A DNA stretch of 64,000 nt from Streptomyces rimosus. GTDB lineage: Bacteria; Actinomycetota; Actinomycetes; Streptomycetales; Streptomycetaceae. The translations under genes were made by a program, and so were the position numbers. Of this stretch, positions 20,870-57,136 are shown piece after piece; position 1 is the stretch's first letter; every line of letters starts with the position of its first letter. The notes beneath the pieces are model-generated. The model searched no databases, was not told the origin of the DNA, and saw only the letters and a program-made list of their open reading frames with translations. The stretch spans positions 434,001 through 498,000 of the forward strand of contig NZ_CP023688.1 in the NCBI RefSeq assembly GCF_008704655.1, read 5' to 3'.

Positions 20870-23800
20870 TCAGCGAGCGCTGTGCCGGCCGAGCTCGTTG
20901 TCGATGAAGGCGAAGATTTCGTCGGTGCTGGCGGCCTCGAGCCGCTCGGCGACCTGCTCGCCGTCCTCCTCCGCCGGGGCCCCGCGCCAGGCGTCCAGGA
21001 GCTGCGCCAGGCGCCCGGCGACGGCGGCCCTGGTACGGGCGTCGGGCTCGCCGGCGGCGAGTGCGGCGTCGAGCCGGTCGATCTCGGCGAGGAGGTCGGG
21101 ACCCGTTTCGGACTCGTCCACGAGCTGCGGGACGAGGTGACCGGCGAGTGCGGCGGGGTTGGGGTAGTCGAAGACGAGGGTGGCGCTCAGCCGCAGGCCG
21201 GTGGCGGTGGAGAGCCGGTTGCGCAGCTCGACCGAGGTCAGCGAGTCGAAGCCCAGCTCGTTGAACTCCCGCCGGGTGTCGATGGCCTTGGCCGAGGCGT
21301 GTCCGAGCACGGCGGCGGCCTCGGTGCGTACGAGGTCGGTCAGGATGCGCAGGCGCTCCTCCGGACGTGCCTCGCGCAGCCGTTGGGTGAGCGTCGCGGC
21401 CGCTTCGGCGCCGCCCGCGGAGCCCGCCGCCGTACGGCGGGCGCCCTTGACCAGGTTCCGCAGGACCGGAGGTACGGCGCCCCGGTCCCGGGCGCCGGTG
21501 GTGACCGGTCCGATGGGCACGAGGTGTGCGGCGTCGGCCGTGGTGGCGGTGTCGAACAGGGTCAGTCCCTGCTCGATGGTCAGGGGCGTGGCTCCGGAGG
21601 CGGCGATCCGCTGGACGTCGGCGTCCGAGAGGGTGGCGGTCATGCCGCCGCTCGGGGCCCAGGCGCCCCAGGCCAGGGAGTGGGCGGGCAGGCCCTGGGC
21701 CGTACGGTGCCGGGCCAGCGCGTCGAGGAAGACGTTGCCCGCGGCGTAGTTGCCCTGGCCCGCGCCGCCGAGGATGCCCGAGACGGACGAGTACATGACG
21801 AAATCGGCGAGGTCGAGGTCCTTGGTGGCCTCGTGCAGATGCCAGGCCGCGTCCACCTTCGGACGCAGTACGGCGGACAGCCGCTCGGGCGTCAGCGACG
21901 CCACCACACCGTCGTCCAGGACGCCGGCGGTGTGGATCACGGCGGTCAGCGGGTGCGCGGCGGGCACCGAGGCCACGATCCCCGCGGCCGCTTCCCGGCC
22001 GGCCACATCGCCCGCGACGATGGTCACCTCGGCGCCCTGCGCGGCCAGTTCCGCCCGCAGCTCCTCGGCGCCGGGCGCGTCCGGGCCGCTGCGGCTGGCC
22101 AGCAGCAGGTGCCGTACGCCCCGCTCGGCCACCAGGTGCCGGGCCAGCTCACCGCCCAGGCCGCCCGTACCGCCGGTGATCAGCACGGTGCCGTCCGGGT
22201 TCCAGGCACGGGGCAGCGTCAGCACGATCTTCCCGATGTGCTGCGCCCGGCTCATGTACCGGAACGCCTCCGGTGCGCGCCGCACGTCCCAGGTCGCCAC
22301 CGGCAGCGGGCGGATCGTGCCCGCCCCGAACAGCTCCAGTAGTTCGGTCAGCATCCCCTGTACGCGGTCGGGGCCCGCGTCGGCGAGGTCGAACGCCTTG
22401 TAGTGGACCGGGGCGGCGGTTTCGGGGTCGCGGATGTCCGTCTTGCCCATCTCCAGGAAGTGGCCGCCGGGGGCGGTCAGCCGCAGGGAGGCGTCGACGA
22501 ACTCACCCGCCAGGGCGTTGAGGACCACGTCCACGCCGCAGCCATCGGTGACCGCCCGGAACCGCTCCTCGAAGTCCGTGGTCCGGGAGGAGGCGATGTG
22601 GTCGTCCGCGACGCCCAGTTCGCGCAGCGTGTCCCACTTGCCCTCACTGGCCGTGGCGAACACCTCGGCACCGAAGTGCCGGGCCAGCTGGATCGCCGCC
22701 ATACCGACACCGCCGGCTCCGGCGTGCACCAGGATCGACTGCCCGGGACGCAGACCGGCGAGGTCCTTCAGGGCGTAGAGCGCGGTCAGGAAGACCAGCG
22801 GCACCGACGCCGCCTGCTCGGGTGCCCAGCCCTCGGGAATACGGGTCAGCAGCCGCTGGTCGGTCACGCCCACCGGCCCGTAACCGCCGAAGACCATGCC
22901 CATGACGCGGTCTCCCGGGCGCAGTCCGTGCACGCCGGGCCCGGTTCCGGTCACCACACCGGCGGCCTCGGCGCCCAGCAGTCCGGCCTCGCCCGGGTAC
23001 ATTCCCAGGGCGTTCAGTACGTCGCGGAAGTTGACGCCGGCGGCCTGGACCTGGATGCGGACCTGGCCCTCGGTGAGCGTGTCGAGGATCTCCGGGCACG
23101 GCGCGAGGACCAGGTTGTCCAGGCTGCCCTTGGCCGCGCTGTCCAGCCGCCACGGCACGTCGGCGGGCGGCAGCAGGCCCGCGCTGCCGCTGAGAGAGGC
23201 CAGCCGTGCGACCCGGACGGCGCCGTCGCGGACCACGAACTGGGCGTCGTCGGTGGCCAGCAGGCCCGGGAGTTCCGCGAGTGCGTCCTTCGGGTCGCAG
23301 CCGTCTTCGAGGTCCAGGAGCGCGATCCGCCCGGGGTTCTCCGTCTGCGCCGAGCGCACCAGACCCCACACCGCGGCCGCGGCCACATCCCGTACGGTCT
23401 CGCCCTCGTCGGCGGAGACGGCACCGCGCGTGACGAACACCAGACGCGTGGCAGCGGACTCCTCCCGGCCGAGCCAGTCCTGAAGCACGCCCAGGGCCCG
23501 GGCCGTCACCTCGTGCGTCGCGGCGGGTACGTCATCGCCCGTACCGCCGGACACGGGGACGACCACAAGGTCCTCGTCCCCCGTCAGGTCCGCCAAGGAG
23601 GCGACCGACGCGCCCACTCCGAATGCATCGTCGCCCAGGGACACGCACCGGACCTCGGTGGAACCCACCTCGGGCGCCGCCACCCAGTCCAGCGACAGGA
23701 GCGTTCCCTGCTCCGTGCCGCGCTGTCCCGCCGACCGGCCGGTACCGGGGTCCTGGTAGGCCCGTATCACCATCGCCTCGGCGGAGAGGACGGGTGCGCC

Positions 23801-26800
23801 CTCGACGTCGACGGCCGCGATGGACACCGAGTCGTCTCCGGTCTTCGCGACCCGGGCCCGCAGTACGGAGGCTCCCCCGGCGTGCAGAGAGACGCCCCGC
23901 CAGGCGAACGGCAGGGCGTCCTCGTGCTCGCTGCCGACCCCGGCCATCCGGTGCGACTGCAGCACCGCGTCCAGGAGCGCCGGATGGAGCCCGAAGGAAC
24001 CGGCGTCCTCGGCCACCTGCGCCGGGAGTGCCACCTCCACGTAGGCGCCGCCCTCGTACTGCCACACCGAGCGCAGGCCCTGGAAGGCCGGGCCGTACCC
24101 GGTCCCCTCGTAGAAGCCGTCCAGGTCGACGGCCACCGCGTCCTGCGGGGGCCAGGTACGGACACCGAAGTCAGCGATGCGCTCGCCGCTGGTCAGGGTT
24201 CCCTCGGCGTGCTGGGTCCACGGCTCGTCGGCGGCGGCACCGCCGGGGCGCGAGTGCACCGAGACCGTACGGGCGCCCGTCTCGTCGGGGGCACCTGCCA
24301 CCACCTGGACCTGTGCGGCGCCCTCCGCCGTGAGGACCAGAGGAGTCAGCAGCAGGAATTCCTCGACCCGGTCGCAGCCGATCTGGTCACCGGCGCGCAT
24401 CGCCAGCTCCAGGAAGCCGGTGGCCGGGAAGAGGACGCTGCCGCCCATCTTGTGGTCGGTCAGCCACGGGTACGCCTGCAACGACAGCCGGCCGGTGAAC
24501 ACGACCTGGCCCGAGTCCGCGACGGTCAGTGTCGCGCCCAGCAGCGGGTGCTCCGCGGGCTGGAGGCCCGCTCCGGTCACGTCTCCGGAGAGCGCGGCGG
24601 GCTGCGGCCAGTACCGCTGGTGCTGGAAGGGGTAGGTGGGCAGGTCGACGCGGCGGGCGCCGGTGCCGTCGAAGACGCCGGACCAGTCGATGCCGACCCC
24701 GGTGACGTGCAGCCGTGCCAGCGCGGTGAGCAGGGCGGTCTCTTCGGGGCGGTCCTTGCGGAGGGCGGGGACGGTCACGGCCGTCTCGTCCAGGGTGTGC
24801 TGGGCCATGGCCGTCAGCACGCCGTCCGGGCCCAGCTCCAGGAAGACCGAGGCGCCTTCGTCGGCCAGCGCGCGCACGCCGTCGCCGAAGCGCACCGTCT
24901 CGCGTACGTGCCGGACCCAGTATTCGGGCGAGCACACCAGCTCTTCGTCGGCCACCTCGCCGGTCACGTTCGAGACGATCGGGATCTGCGGGGCCGCGTA
25001 CGACAGTTCCCCGGCCACCTGCCGGAAGTCGTCCAGCATCGGGTCCATCAGCGGCGAGTGGAAGGCGTGGCTCACCGGCAGGCGGCGGGTCTTGCGGCCC
25101 TGGCCGGTGAACTCCTCGGCGATCCGGAGCACCTCGGCTTCCTGCCCGGCGATCACCACGGCTTCCGGGCCGTTGACGGCGGCGATCGACACCCCGTCGA
25201 CCAGCCGCCCGGCCACCTCGTCCTCGGTGGCCTGCACGGCCACCATCGCGCCGCCCGCGGGAAGGGCCTGCATCAGCCGCGCCCGCGCCGCGACGAGCGC
25301 ACACGCGTCCTCCAGCGACAGCACCCCGGCGACATGCGCGGCGGCGATCTCACCGATCGAGTGCCCTGCCACGTGGTCCGGACGGACACCCCAGGACTCC
25401 ACCAGCCGGAACAGCGCCACCTCGATGGCGAACAGCGCGGGCTGGGTGAACCCGGTCTCGTCCAGGCCCTCCGCGTCACCGAAGATCACGTCCCGCAGCC
25501 CGGCGTCGAAGTGCTTCAGCACGGCGTCCAGCGCCTCGGCGAACACGGCGAACCGGCCGTACAGTTCCCGGCCCATCCCGGCGCGCTGCGCGCCCTGGCC
25601 GGAGAACAGCACCGCGAGCGAGCGGCCCGTCTCCGCGCGGCCCCGGGCCGCCTCGGACAGTTCGCCGTCGGGGCACCGCGCCAGCAGCACCGCGCGGTGC
25701 TCGAAGACCGAACGGCCGTTGGCGAGCGAGAAACCGACGTCCGCCGGGGACGACGCGCCCCGCAGCGACAAGATCCGCTCGATCTGCGCCGCCAGGGCCT
25801 CCTCGGACCTGGCCGACACCGGCCAGGGCACCACGGCGGGCGCCACCTCGGATTCGGGTGCCGGTTCGTCGGCCGGTGCCGCCTGTTCCACGATCACATG
25901 GGCGTTGGTGCCGCTGATGCCGAACGACGAGACGCCCGCCCGCCACGGCCGGTCGGCCGCCGGCCACTCCCGCGGCCCGGTGGCCAGGAGTTCCACCGCG
26001 CCGGACGCCCAGTCCACGTGCGACGACGGCGTATCCACGTGCAAGGTCTGCGGCAGTACGCCGTGCCGCATCGCCAGGACCATCTTGATGATCCCGGCGA
26101 CTCCGGCCGCGGCCTGGGTGTGGCCGAGGTTGGACTTCACCGAGCCGAGCAGCAACGGGCGCTCGGGGTCGCGGTCCTGGCCGTAGGTGGCCAGCAGCGC
26201 CTGTGCCTCGATCGGGTCGCCGAGCGGGGTGCCCGTGCCGTGGGCCTCGACCACGTCCACGTCCGCGGCCGACAGGCCCGCGCTCGCCAGGGCCTGGCGG
26301 ATCACCCGCTGCTGGGACGGGCCGCTGGGCGCCGTGAAGCCGTTGGAGGCGCCGTCCTGGTTGACGGCCGAGCCCCGGACGACGGCGAGCACGGGGTGCC
26401 CGTTGCGGCGGGCGTCGCTCAGCCGCTCGACGAGGAGCATGCCGACGCCCTCCGACCAGCCGGTGCCGTCGGCGGCCTCGGAGAACGCCTTGCACCGGCC
26501 GTCCGCCGCGAGGCCGCCCTGCCGGCTGAACTCCATCAGGGAGCCGGGGGACGACATCACGTTCACGCCGCCGACCAGGGCGAGCGAGCACTCACCGGCC
26601 CGCAGGGCGTGGGCCGCCGAGTGCAGGGCCACCAGCGAGGAGGAGCAGGCCGTGTCGACCGTCACCGCCGGGCCTTCGAGGCCCAGCGTGTAGGACAGCC
26701 GCCCGGAAGTGGCGCTGGCGGCGATCCCGGTGCCGATGTCGCCGGTGGCGTCGGACAGGGAGCGCACCAGCAGGTAGGCGTAGTCCTGGCCGTTGGTGCC

Positions 26801-27265
26801 GACGAACACGCCGGTGCGGCTGCCGCGCAGGGACACCGGGTCGATGCCGGCCCGCTCGATCGCCTCCCAGGAGGTCTCCAGCAGGAGCCGCTGCTGCGGG
26901 TCCATGGTCAGCGACTCGCGCGGCGAGATCCCGAAGAAGTCCGCGTCGAAGTCGGCCACGCCGTCGAGGAAGCCGCCTTCCTGGCTGACGGCGTTGCCGC
27001 GCTGGTCGACACCGGCGTCCCGCAGGGCGTCGAGGTCCCAGCCGCGGTCCGTGGGGAACGCGCCGATCGCGTCCTTGCCGGAGGCCAGCAGCTCCCACAG
27101 GTCCTCGGGCGAGTTGACGCCGCCGGGGTAGCGGCAGCTCATCGCCACGATCGCGAGCGGTTCGGTGGCCGCGGCGACGAGGGTGCGGTTCTGCCGGCGC
27201 AAGTGCTCGGCTTCCTTCAGCGACGCGCGGAGGGCCGCGACGATCTGCTCACTGGAGGTGGTCAT
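20870..27265 (-). CDS. Type I PKS, single fully reducing module (module 11)
   Basis: The protein has 2131 aa. I chose the ATG at 27265 because AGAGGG lies about 6 nt upstream and the resulting N terminus ([18 protein letters not shown]...) is a typical docking helix. In-frame ATGs at 27295 and 27304 would overlap the previous gene. The gap to that gene's stop is only 10 bp, so translation may be coupled. Order: docking, KS 35-459, AT 547-844 (GHSIGE, HAFH: malonyl), DH 903-1172 ([17 protein letters not shown]), ER 1369-1682 ([11 protein letters not shown]), KR 1688-1869 ([11 protein letters not shown], Tyr), ACP 1966-2049 (GFDSLTS), and a C-terminal docking region ending [11 protein letters not shown]. 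All reductive motifs are intact, so the module should leave a methylene (C7 in rimocidin numbering). Its neighbours supply the preceding and following modules. Confidence 0.95.
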   Translation of the reverse strand: MTTSSEQIVAALRASLKEAEHLRRQNRTLVAAATEPLAIVAMSCRYPGGVNSPEDLWELLASGKDAIGAFPTDRGWDLDALRDAGVDQRGNAVSQEGGFLDGVADFDADFFGISPRESLTMDPQQRLLLETSWEAIERAGIDPVSLRGSRTGVFVGTNGQDYAYLLVRSLSDATGDIGTGIAASATSGRLSYTLGLEGPAVTVDTACSSSLVALHSAAHALRAGECSLALVGGVNVMSSPGSLMEFSRQGGLAADGRCKAFSEAADGTGWSEGVGMLLVERLSDARRNGHPVLAVVRGSAVNQDGASNGFTAPSGPSQQRVIRQALASAGLSAADVDVVEAHGTGTPLGDPIEAQALLATYGQDRDPERPLLLGSVKSNLGHTQAAAGVAGIIKMVLAMRHGVLPQTLHVDTPSSHVDWASGAVELLATGPREWPAADRPWRAGVSSFGISGTNAHVIVEQAAPADEPAPESEVAPAVVPWPVSARSEEALAAQIERILSLRGASSPADVGFSLANGRSVFEHRAVLLARCPDGELSEAARGRAETGRSLAVLFSGQGAQRAGMGRELYGRFAVFAEALDAVLKHFDAGLRDVIFGDAEGLDETGFTQPALFAIEVALFRLVESWGVRPDHVAGHSIGEIAAAHVAGVLSLEDACALVAARARLMQALPAGGAMVAVQATEDEVAGRLVDGVSIAAVNGPEAVVIAGQEAEVLRIAEEFTGQGRKTRRLPVSHAFHSPLMDPMLDDFRQVAGELSYAAPQIPIVSNVTGEVADEELVCSPEYWVRHVRETVRFGDGVRALADEGASVFLELGPDGVLTAMAQHTLDETAVTVPALRKDRPEETALLTALARLHVTGVGIDWSGVFDGTGARRVDLPTYPFQHQRYWPQPAALSGDVTGAGLQPAEHPLLGATLTVADSGQVVFTGRLSLQAYPWLTDHKMGGSVLFPATGFLELAMRAGDQIGCDRVEEFLLLTPLVLTAEGAAQVQVVAGAPDETGARTVSVHSRPGGAAADEPWTQHAEGTLTSGERIADFGVRTWPPQDAVAVDLDGFYEGTGYGPAFQGLRSVWQYEGGAYVEVALPAQVAEDAGSFGLHPALLDAVLQSHRMAGVGSEHEDALPFAWRGVSLHAGGASVLRARVAKTGDDSVSIAAVDVEGAPVLSAEAMVIRAYQDPGTGRSAGQRGTEQGTLLSLDWVAAPEVGSTEVRCVSLGDDAFGVGASVASLADLTGDEDLVVVPVSGGTGDDVPAATHEVTARALGVLQDWLGREESAATRLVFVTRGAVSADEGETVRDVAAAAVWGLVRSAQTENPGRIALLDLEDGCDPKDALAELPGLLATDDAQFVVRDGAVRVARLASLSGSAGLLPPADVPWRLDSAAKGSLDNLVLAPCPEILDTLTEGQVRIQVQAAGVNFRDVLNALGMYPGEAGLLGAEAAGVVTGTGPGVHGLRPGDRVMGMVFGGYGPVGVTDQRLLTRIPEGWAPEQAASVPLVFLTALYALKDLAGLRPGQSILVHAGAGGVGMAAIQLARHFGAEVFATASEGKWDTLRELGVADDHIASSRTTDFEERFRAVTDGCGVDVVLNALAGEFVDASLRLTAPGGHFLEMGKTDIRDPETAAPVHYKAFDLADAGPDRVQGMLTELLELFGAGTIRPLPVATWDVRRAPEAFRYMSRAQHIGKIVLTLPRAWNPDGTVLITGGTGGLGGELARHLVAERGVRHLLLASRSGPDAPGAEELRAELAAQGAEVTIVAGDVAGREAAAGIVASVPAAHPLTAVIHTAGVLDDGVVASLTPERLSAVLRPKVDAAWHLHEATKDLDLADFVMYSSVSGILGGAGQGNYAAGNVFLDALARHRTAQGLPAHSLAWGAWAPSGGMTATLSDADVQRIAASGATPLTIEQGLTLFDTATTADAAHLVPIGPVTTGARDRGAVPPVLRNLVKGARRTAAGSAGGAEAAATLTQRLREARPEERLRILTDLVRTEAAAVLGHASAKAIDTRREFNELGFDSLTSVELRNRLSTATGLRLSATLVFDYPNPAALAGHLVPQLVDESETGPDLLAEIDRLDAALAAGEPDARTRAAVAGRLAQLLDAWRGAPAEEDGEQVAERLEAASTDEIFAFIDNELGRHSAR
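22614..22702. repeat. 89-nt exact repeat in the module 11 ER (copy B)
   Basis: The sequence is identical to 16141-16229 in the ER of module 12. Confidence 0.95.
25204..25363. repeat. 160-nt exact repeat in the module 11 AT (copy B)
   Basis: The sequence is identical to 18725-18884 in the AT of module 12. Confidence 0.95.
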
Positions 27266-27275
27266 GGTCCCTCTT

Positions 27276-55697
<28,422 letters not shown>

Positions 55698-55869
55698 GTT
55701 CGCCACGTTCAACCCAACCCATCTCAAGACCGGCGGACAGCAGAGGATTTCGTTGTGGGCATCCGGCACTGGGGACGGTTGTTCCACAGCGACTGATGAG
55801 ATATCTGCGTGCCCGGCACGAGGCAGCTCGACTTCCCGCACGCCACCTGCCCAGTCTCGACAAGGACGG

Positions 55870-55885
55870 CCATGGAATTCCCTAG
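55870..55885 (-). promoter_or_regulatory. Probable PAS-LuxR (PimM-like) operator upstream of the giant PKS
   Basis: On the minus strand the site reads CTAGGGAATTCCATGG. It fits the PimM-type consensus CTVGGGAWWTCCCBAG at 14 of 16 positions; the misfits are in the outer part of the second half-site. It is a near-palindrome centred on GGAATTCC and lies 173 bp before the PKS start, on the promoter side of the hairpin. A matching site precedes the other PKS transcript at 8571-8586. Confidence 0.65.
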
Positions 55886-55918
55886 AATCGGCCGGGCCCC
55901 GGGAGCGGCAGCACGACG

Positions 55919-55959
55919 AGGCGCCGGGTACCGCGGTTGCTCCGCGGTACCCGGCGCCT
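55919..55959 (-). terminator. Perfect 18-bp hairpin downstream of the PAS-LuxR gene
   Basis: Positions 55919-55936 and 55942-55959 are exact reverse complements around a 5-nt loop. It lies about 108 nt after the PAS-LuxR stop (56067-56069) and insulates the PKS promoter region from it. No T-run follows. Confidence 0.75.
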
Positions 55960-56066
55960 TGTGTCCCGTCGGCTCGCATTCGGACCATGGGCCGGGCACG
56001 GGGCAGGGACCGGCCCGCGGGTCCGCGCTCGGCGAGCCGCGGGATTGCGGGAATGTTGCTTGTGCG

Positions 56067-56810
56067 TTACTTGATGAAGCCCTCGACGACACGGGGCGGC
56101 CAGGTTCCCACCGTCAGCACCCCCATCGCATAGGCGCGGGAGACCAGTGCCGCGCGGTTGGGCACCTTGAGTTTCCGCAGCAGTCCGGTGACGTGATACT
56201 CCACTCCCTGCCGGCTGAGATACAGCCGGGAGGCCAGCGGAATCGTGGACAGGCCCGCCGCTATTCCCTCCAGGATTCTCGCGTCGATCTCACTGAGTAA
56301 TTTCTTGCGGGGCGCGACCACCGCGTCGCCCTCGGCGCTCTGCCCCGGCCGCATCAGCACGAGCACCGCCGCCGGGTCGGGGGCGTAGCCGCTCACCGCG
56401 GTGGCCGTGAGGTTGCCGGTGAAGGCGTCGCCCTCCGAGCGCAGCGCCACGACGTGCGCGGAGAACCGGTCGCAGCGGCCGCTCAGCAGCCGTTCGAACT
56501 GCCGCATGAGCGGCTGTCGCACGCTGGGGTGCACCAGCTCGCGGAAGTCGCGGCCGCACACGTCGGGGGCGGTGGTGGTCGAGGAGTCGGAGGGTGCGCC
56601 GGCGAGCACATCGGCGCCGGTCTCGTCGGGGGTCGCGAAGTTGCGGAAGAAGTCCTGGGTGGCCTGACGGATCGTCAGTGTGGGGTCCAGTACGGCCATG
56701 CACACGCCCTGCCGGTCGGCCGGCGGGCGCGCGTCCCGCCGTACCGGGGCGACGGCCGTCGCGACCGGGCCGGCCGCACTCCGGCCTGTCGAAATCTGCG
56801 GGGAATCCAC
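56067..56810 (-). CDS. PAS-LuxR family pathway-specific transcriptional activator (PimM/NysRIV/AmphRIV type)
   Basis: An N-terminal PAS domain (from about GVCMAVLDPTLTIRQA) is followed by a C-terminal LuxR helix-turn-helix (LSEIDARILEGIAAG...LYLSRQGVEYHVTGLLRKL) and the family's typical WPPRV tail. Such proteins directly activate polyene PKS genes through the CTVGGGAWWTCCCBAG operator, and two matching sites lie before PKS genes here. The start is uncertain. The GTG at 56810 gives 247 aa and keeps the whole PAS domain and a stretch with coding-like GC3. A TTG at 56828 has a better ribosome site. The ATG at 56699 (210 aa, AGGG 7 nt upstream) would trim the first PAS strand. A TTA codon (56298-56300) suggests bldA control. 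The linker after the PAS start (TPDETGADVLAG...) looks longer than I expect for PimM. Confidence 0.92.
   Translation of the reverse strand: MDSPQISTGRSAAGPVATAVAPVRRDARPPADRQGVCMAVLDPTLTIRQATQDFFRNFATPDETGADVLAGAPSDSSTTTAPDVCGRDFRELVHPSVRQPLMRQFERLLSGRCDRFSAHVVALRSEGDAFTGNLTATAVSGYAPDPAAVLVLMRPGQSAEGDAVVAPRKKLLSEIDARILEGIAAGLSTIPLASRLYLSRQGVEYHVTGLLRKLKVPNRAALVSRAYAMGVLTVGTWPPRVVEGFIK
56298..56300 (-). promoter_or_regulatory. In-frame TTA leucine codon in the PAS-LuxR gene
   Basis: The plus-strand TAA is in frame and gives TTA in the KKLLSE segment. TTA codons are rare in Streptomyces and need the bldA tRNA, so the activator is probably translated mainly late in growth. Confidence 0.85.
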
Positions 56811-56975
56811 CAGAGCGGAAAACTTCAAGGGACCGACATCCTTTCCAACCCCCGTCTGTAACCAGAAGTGCACGAGCAATCGAGCGAGGTGGCGAAAATC
56901 CGGAGAATGAAACGCCCCGGGCCGACCGAAGGCCCGGCAGTTGCGGGAGAATTCCGACCTCCCCGAACACATTCG

Positions 56976-57005
56976 ACACTAGGGAGAGGTCCAGACAAGC
57001 GTCAA
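56976..57005 (-). promoter_or_regulatory. Candidate promoter of the PAS-LuxR gene
   Basis: On the minus strand TTGACG (57000-57005) and TAGTGT (56976-56981) are separated by 18 bp, a good match to the vegetative-type actinomycete promoter. A CTAGGGA half-site overlaps the -10 end, which could allow feedback by the same regulator family. Assigned by pattern only. Confidence 0.55.
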
Positions 57006-57090
57006 CGTCCACCCGGCCCGGTACGGCTAAACCTGTGGTCGCCACCCGGAGGGGTACGGTCCCGCACCACTCTTTCGGTGCCCCCGAACA

Positions 57091-57125
57091 CCCCGTACCG
57101 TTTACCGCCGGTAAGCCGTACGGGG
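57091..57125 (-). terminator. Hairpin after the last LAL gene
   Basis: The outer arms 57091-57098 and 57118-57125 and the inner arms 57102-57106 and 57110-57114 form one stem with a single C-C mismatch, one G-U pair and a 3-nt loop. It begins 12 nt past the stop at 57137-57139. It probably ends the LAL operon transcript. Confidence 0.65.
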
Positions 57126-57136
57126 CCAGGACGGAC

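Larger units (their letters stand above)
55698..56066 (-). other. Intergenic control region between the PAS-LuxR gene and the giant PKS
   Basis: These 369 bp hold a strong hairpin (55919-55959) that ends the PAS-LuxR transcript, then an operator-like site (55870-55885), then about 170 bp of leader to the PKS start. I find no convincing small gene. Promoter hexamers could not be assigned with confidence, although by analogy with PimM targets the promoter should lie just downstream of the operator. Confidence 0.7.
56811..57136 (-). other. Intergenic region between LAL regulator and PAS-LuxR gene
   Basis: This is about 326 bp. It contains a terminator-like hairpin just after the LAL gene (57091-57125) and a promoter candidate for the PAS-LuxR gene (56976-57005). 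A long leader follows, in which the precise start codon is unclear. I see no further gene. Confidence 0.7.

Noticed and set aside
10146..21140. A 3664-residue plus-strand open frame, and similar ones at 2293-8586 and 22403-27490
   Set aside because: These have the same antisense shadow properties. They cross the real start and stop codons of the minus-strand genes and lack a coherent protein family.
55698..55988. Extension of the giant PKS frame upstream of 55697
   Set aside because: The extra 97 codons run through a perfect hairpin and an operator-like site and do not resemble PKS docking sequence. The docking helix starts at MDQEQKL.
56811..56972. Upstream ATG at 56972 for the PAS-LuxR gene
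   Set aside because: It would put the candidate promoter immediately in front with no ribosome site and add about 54 residues of non-conserved, poorly biased sequence. A later start is more likely.
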